A stretch of DNA of 64,000 bases from NCBI GenBank assembly GCA_963576735.1, contig OY755189.1:4998622-5062621 (forward strand). Reading direction: 5' to 3'. Positions 62,999 to 64,000 of the stretch are shown piece after piece (position 1 is the first letter of the stretch; every line of letters begins with the position of its first letter). The position numbers and the translations under genes are program-made. This DNA comes from Bedellia somnulentella (lineage: Eukaryota; Arthropoda; Insecta; Lepidoptera; Bedelliidae). The notes beneath the pieces are model-generated. The model made no database searches and was not told the DNA's origin. It saw nothing but the letters and a program-made list of their open reading frames with translations.

Positions 62999-63315
62999 AG
63001 TTATTAGATATTATTACAGTTATTAGAATAGCAATGAAAAATTATTAGGAAACAATATTTTTACTTATTAATTCTATGTATGTACCCTGACTAAATAGAT
63101 GTAAAATATTGCTTTGAGTCCCGATAAAGAGGAGAATTATAATACTTTTCTTTAACCTAAATAAGTCTGTGTCATTGGTAATTAATATCATCATCATAGG
63201 CCTGTTACGTCTATGACAGTTTATTCAGAGTCTGATTTATGTAACACCAGTTTCTTGACTGCTCCTACGTTGGTAGCTTCGCAGACCGATACGAGATCTA
63301 CAAAGCCTACCACAT
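62999..63315. other. Intergenic, nothing recognised
   Basis: Nothing seen apart from ordinary AT-rich sequence. Confidence 0.4.
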
Positions 63316-63460
63316 CTGCAAGGCAAGCACGAGCACTATTTTATCGACACGATAACGGTTAGAATGAGATGGCAGTATACGGTACTAAGTAAGTGCGTAA
63401 GAGATGGCTGCTTTATCCCACGCGATAACTAGTTTAAACACGGCTCGTGCTTACCTTCTG
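63316..63460. mobile_element. MITE, third copy of the 12265 family
   Basis: CTGCAAGGCAAGCACGAGCA ... GGCTCGTGCTTACCTTCTG, over 90 percent identical by eye to copy 1 at 12265. Its right end overlaps the donor of the candidate exon at 63455. Confidence 0.8.
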
Positions 63461-63702
63461 TAACAAGGGAAGTCACTAATTGGTGGTAGGGAAGCGGCTA
63501 GATGTTTACAACTCCTCTTATCAGAGAGCAGCTGAAACCAGACTTCGTCACTCAATCTGAGTCCATCTGCTGTAGATTTGCACCACTCGTTTCTATCTGC
63601 AGCGGGTTTTCCCAATTTTGATAATGGTTTTAGAAAGCTGCCATACAAATAAATAAAACCAAGTGAAATACAACAAATAAATATATTTCCATTAAGTTCC
63701 AT
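63455..63702 (-). CDS. Orphan candidate first exon of a secreted or membrane-anchored protein
   Basis: An ATG at 63702 opens a frame of 82 codons plus 2 bases up to donor AGAAG|GTAAGC. The N terminus has a hydrophobic run (FICCISLGFIYLYGSFL) usable as a signal peptide or anchor. It is followed by KPAADRNEWCKSTADGLRL, SDEVWFQLLSDKRSCKHLA and ASLPPISDFPCYRR, with three cysteines after the anchor. The family is not recognised. No matching downstream exon was found to the left. The donor GT falls in the terminal repeat of a MITE, so the splice site may be transposon-supplied, or the frame may simply end there. Confidence 0.4.
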
Positions 63703-64000
63703 GTATAAATTTTAAAATTATCCCTCAAATAACATTCATTTATGACAATACTTTTTATAATTTATTTTACAGTACTTTGGAAGTTAAAAACGTTAAATCA
63801 CAATTGTCCTATATTCAATATATGTATATCTATATAAGTACACTGTAAATAATTTTACACTGTGCGATATATATGTATGTTATATGGTATACATAAAAAT
63901 GGATGGTGTTGGTATTAAATACGAGGGCTGCTATTTATGTATCCGGAATAAAAAAAAGAAACAAACATATATCAATTAATATGGTTTTATTGCTTCTCAA
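63703..64000. other. 5' flank of the orphan exon
   Basis: AT-rich to the window edge, nothing further recognised. Confidence 0.4.

Noticed and set aside
1..64000. CRISPR array, operon, bacterial or viral content
   Set aside because: Introns, SINEs and LINEs show nuclear insect DNA. The dispersed repeats are mobile elements with target duplications, not spacer arrays. No viral gene was recognised.

Overview
The window is nuclear DNA of an insect, most likely a butterfly or moth. It is AT-rich, has short GT-AG introns, and carries an arthropod carboxylesterase cluster and an arthropod-type MADF-BESS gene. The transposon load is typical of Lepidoptera: RTE-like and Jockey/CR1-like LINEs, tRNA-derived SINEs, a Helitron with TC...CTAG ends, and several MITEs. 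The order is my inference; no species can be named from sequence alone.

Host genes. Four carboxylesterase-family (CCE) genes share one layout: a signal-peptide exon, a phase-0 intron after the LRF motif, a long central exon, a phase-2 intron at G|NPTP, and a short last exon. CCE-A (1-2519, minus, runs off the left edge), CCE-B (12697-20448, minus) and CCE-C (21317-29364, minus) are in tandem. CCE-D (34270-42312, plus) is divergent from CCE-C. All four have open frames but have lost the catalytic serine of the GxSxG elbow, which is Glu, Gln, Arg and Gly in A-D. The three complete genes have also lost the catalytic histidine (Met, Ser, Thr), and the HGG oxyanion motif is gone in all. CCE-B and CCE-C end in the ER-retention tetrapeptide KDEL; CCE-D does not. 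This looks like a cluster of secretory-pathway pseudo-esterases, two of them predicted to stay in the ER. A two-exon MADF-BESS regulator (3847-5109, plus) lies between CCE-A and CCE-B. Two orphan candidate exons (30771-30934 and 63455-63702, both minus) have good splice signals but no recognisable family.

Mobile DNA fills most of the rest. Family names used here are mine. LINE-R (7374-10667) is an apparently intact RTE-like element with a 1028-aa endonuclease/reverse transcriptase; many 5'-truncated 3' ends of it are scattered around. SINE-G is about 250 bp, starts near GTGTAGTGTCGGC and ends GTGAGTATATG(TATG)n; I count about fifty copies or fragments by eye. SINE-T is about 350 bp and tRNA-derived, starts GATAGCCCAGTGGGTAGA and ends in TTATG repeats. 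SINE-F is up to 300 bp and holds a tRNA-like unit plus an antisense copy of that unit's 3' half, so it is a long foldback. SINE-G and LINE-R end in the same 3' sequence, which suggests that LINE-R mobilises SINE-G. Nested insertions and target-site duplications give a readable insertion history.

Region by region: 1-3.2 kb CCE-A; 3.4-7 kb MADF-BESS and MITEs; 7.3-10.7 kb LINE-R; 12.5-20.5 kb CCE-B with a Helitron in its first intron; 21-29.4 kb CCE-C with a Jockey/CR1-like LINE in its first intron; 29.4-34.2 kb divergent intergenic; 34.2-42.3 kb CCE-D; 42.3-64 kb gene-poor repeat mosaic ending in an orphan first exon.
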